In this document: positions 62,726 through 64,000 of the stretch, piece after piece
Layout of the letters: every line of letters starts with the position of its first letter
How positions within the stretch are numbered: the stretch's first letter is position 1
Source: Bacteroidales bacterium
GTDB taxonomy: Bacteria > Bacteroidota > Bacteroidia > Bacteroidales > UBA932
NCBI GenBank assembly: GCA_011620605.1
Contig: WOYW01000011.1
Location: 62,001 to 126,000, forward strand
Direction: 5' to 3'
Length of the DNA: 64,000 bases
Notes under the pieces: model-generated
Databases searched by the model: none
The model's input: the letters and a program-made list of their open reading frames with translations, nothing else
What the model was told of the DNA's origin: nothing
Program-made: the position numbers and the translations under genes

Positions 62726-64000
62726 CTAATTGTCAGTATCGAAAAAATCCAGGCATTGTTTTACAAGATGTTCTTGTTGTGATTCCGTTTTGAGTGTTTC
62801 AATAGGGAATCCAAGGATTACTATGCTGTAATCTCCCGTATAGGCCACTCCGGCACTCATCCTGTTGTCCCGGTACCGGAATATGGTATAGGCCTCTTCA
62901 CAGGCCGGTTCCAGGGCATTGGGGGATTCTACCGGGTAGATAACCTGATTCAGGTCTGTGCGGAAGGAATAGACAGGGTCACCTGAAAGTTCTTCGTTGT
63001 AGAAAGCTTTGAAAGGCGAGGGGGCTGCCATAACTTCCCCGGTACGTGAAGCATGGTTACTGCGGTGCCGGACCCTTAGAATTTCCTGTGCAAAGATCCG
63101 TCCCAGGCTGTCTTTTTGATAGCTCCCCCAGATATCACTTGTTATATAGGCACCGGAGATCAGCATGTTGCCGCCATCTTGTGCATACTGTGTGAGTTTT
63201 GCCTGCAAGGATGGCGGAAAAGCCCTGAAGTTTATTCGGCCGGTAAAGGTGCCACCCTGGGTGACCTGTTTCTGCTTTCCCAGGATCAGGTCCAGGACCT
63301 GGAAATCATCAGCGATGTAACTGTTGGAATGTGTAAATGCATCCAGGCTCAAGGAAACATAACTGTATCCAGCACGGGCAAAAGCTTTCCCGTGAATAAT
63401 TGGGTAATCGAACGTATTGCCCGGCACAACTTTGTCTTCCCAGTCGGCATAGCTGGCACCGAACCCGGGGGCATCATCATCTGCCCATCCGTTGCTGCGA
63501 CGGTATTCAAACTGGGAGCCCACGTAAGAGATGTCGCTGATATACGGAACACCATGGTCGGAAAAATCCTGGAATCCGGCAAACAGCGTATCTTCGGAAG
63601 CAAAACTGTCAGGGGCCGACACCCGTGTAAAACCGTTTACTATAAGAATCTTGCCTTTCTCTTCCCCTGCAGGGGCCTTATACAGGCTGACCGTTTCCGA
63701 GGGGAAACTCTCCCCGCCCCGGTTAACAGCCGTAACCCGGAAGCTGTAGTGTTTCCCAGGTTCGATGTCAATTTCATAACGATTGTCTGCCGAGTAAAAG
63801 CCGCTGTCAAAAGCGGCGTTTTCATCCCCGGTGCGTGTGTAAACCACGTATCCCTCTGCACCGGCCGCCGGCTCCAGGACATCTTCTGTGGGTTGCCAGC
63901 TTAAGGTGGCTTTTCCGGTTTCCCTAAAATCAACGGCTATGCTGTTTACGGGGAGTGGTTGCACCACGTATTCAAAACCCTGAGTGCTGCTCAGATACCG
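62726..64000 (-). CDS. Secreted Fn3-containing protein, C-terminal part (cut by window edge)
   Basis: The frame stays open to the window edge, so the N-terminus is missing. The visible part has a fibronectin type III domain (ATLSWQPTED...YSFRVTAVNRGGESFPS) and then a Rossmann-like/amidotransferase-like domain (KGKILIVNGFTRVSAP; GGNMLISGAYITSD) ending near FDTDN. Similar Bacteroidetes proteins are annotated as xanthan-lyase-like or attached to N-acetylmuramoyl-L-alanine amidase domains; which applies here lies outside the window. Confidence 0.75.
   Translation of the reverse strand, partial: RYLSSTQGFEYVVQPLPVNSIAVDFRETGKATLSWQPTEDVLEPAAGAEGYVVYTRTGDENAAFDSGFYSADNRYEIDIEPGKHYSFRVTAVNRGGESFPSETVSLYKAPAGEEKGKILIVNGFTRVSAPDSFASEDTLFAGFQDFSDHGVPYISDISYVGSQFEYRRSNGWADDDAPGFGASYADWEDKVVPGNTFDYPIIHGKAFARAGYSYVSLSLDAFTHSNSYIADDFQVLDLILGKQKQVTQGGTFTGRINFRAFPPSLQAKLTQYAQDGGNMLISGAYITSDIWGSYQKDSLGRIFAQEILRVRHRSNHASRTGEVMAAPSPFKAFYNEELSGDPVYSFRTDLNQVIYPVESPNALEPACEEAYTIFRYRDNRMSAGVAYTGDYSIVILGFPIETLKTESQQEHLVKQCLDFFDTDN

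Overview
The window comes from a Bacteroidetes chromosome, most likely the order Bacteroidales; I cannot resolve it further. The evidence is a SusC/SusD pair, a hybrid two-component regulator, A-rich translation starts instead of Shine-Dalgarno sites, and many upstream boxes fitting the Bacteroidetes -7 consensus TAnnTTTG. TGA is a normal stop here.

Positions 1 to about 42.3 kb form a polysaccharide utilization locus for an arabinose-rich, esterified plant cell-wall polymer. From 1 to 10.97 kb, on the + strand, lie four CE1-like esterases in two tandem pairs, a BD-FAE-like esterase, a type B carboxylesterase, a CE15 glucuronoyl esterase, a GH43 with CBM, and a GH51 broken by an in-frame TGA. 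From 10.96 to 14.1 kb araA-araB run on the minus strand. From 14.27 to 26.06 kb, on the + strand, are GH127, an S9 peptidase, galM, a sodium/sugar symporter, araD and the hybrid regulator. A second GH127, SusC and SusD follow to 33.44 kb and end at a strong terminator. After them come a HEFAH metalloprotein, a GH43 with a broken 5' end, a GH95, an EamA transporter, a TolB-like protein and a nucleoside-hydrolase/GH43 fusion. Surface enzymes would remove feruloyl, glucuronoyl and arabinosyl groups, SusCD would import oligomers, and the symporter with AraA, AraB and AraD would take arabinose to xylulose 5-phosphate.

Positions 42.3 to 45.1 kb hold small membrane proteins, including a duplicated small gene with a conserved leader, then a cluster of DNA palindromes and tRNA-Arg(UCU). 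From 45.07 to 50.93 kb, minus strand, is an operon of a TlpA-like protein, an M28-PDZ peptidase, an unknown membrane protein and a Ca2+-type P-ATPase.

Positions 50.97 to 60.82 kb form a tungsten/molybdenum module: moeA-moaA-moaC-MOSC/MogA on the minus strand, divergent permease and ATPase genes, a WtpA-like oxyanion-binding lipoprotein, an unusual lipoprotein with two sulfite-oxidase-fold-like repeats, ThiS-like and ThiF-like proteins, and divergently an aldehyde:ferredoxin oxidoreductase family protein. The window ends with htpG and the C-terminal part of a secreted Fn3 protein.

The points I would follow up first are the nucleoside-hydrolase/GH43 fusion, the tungsten module with its odd lipoprotein, the pairing of GH127 with peptidases (possible hydroxyproline-rich glycoprotein use), two lesions in glycosidase genes (GH51 TGA; GH43 poly-T frameshift), and shared promoter or operator sequences.
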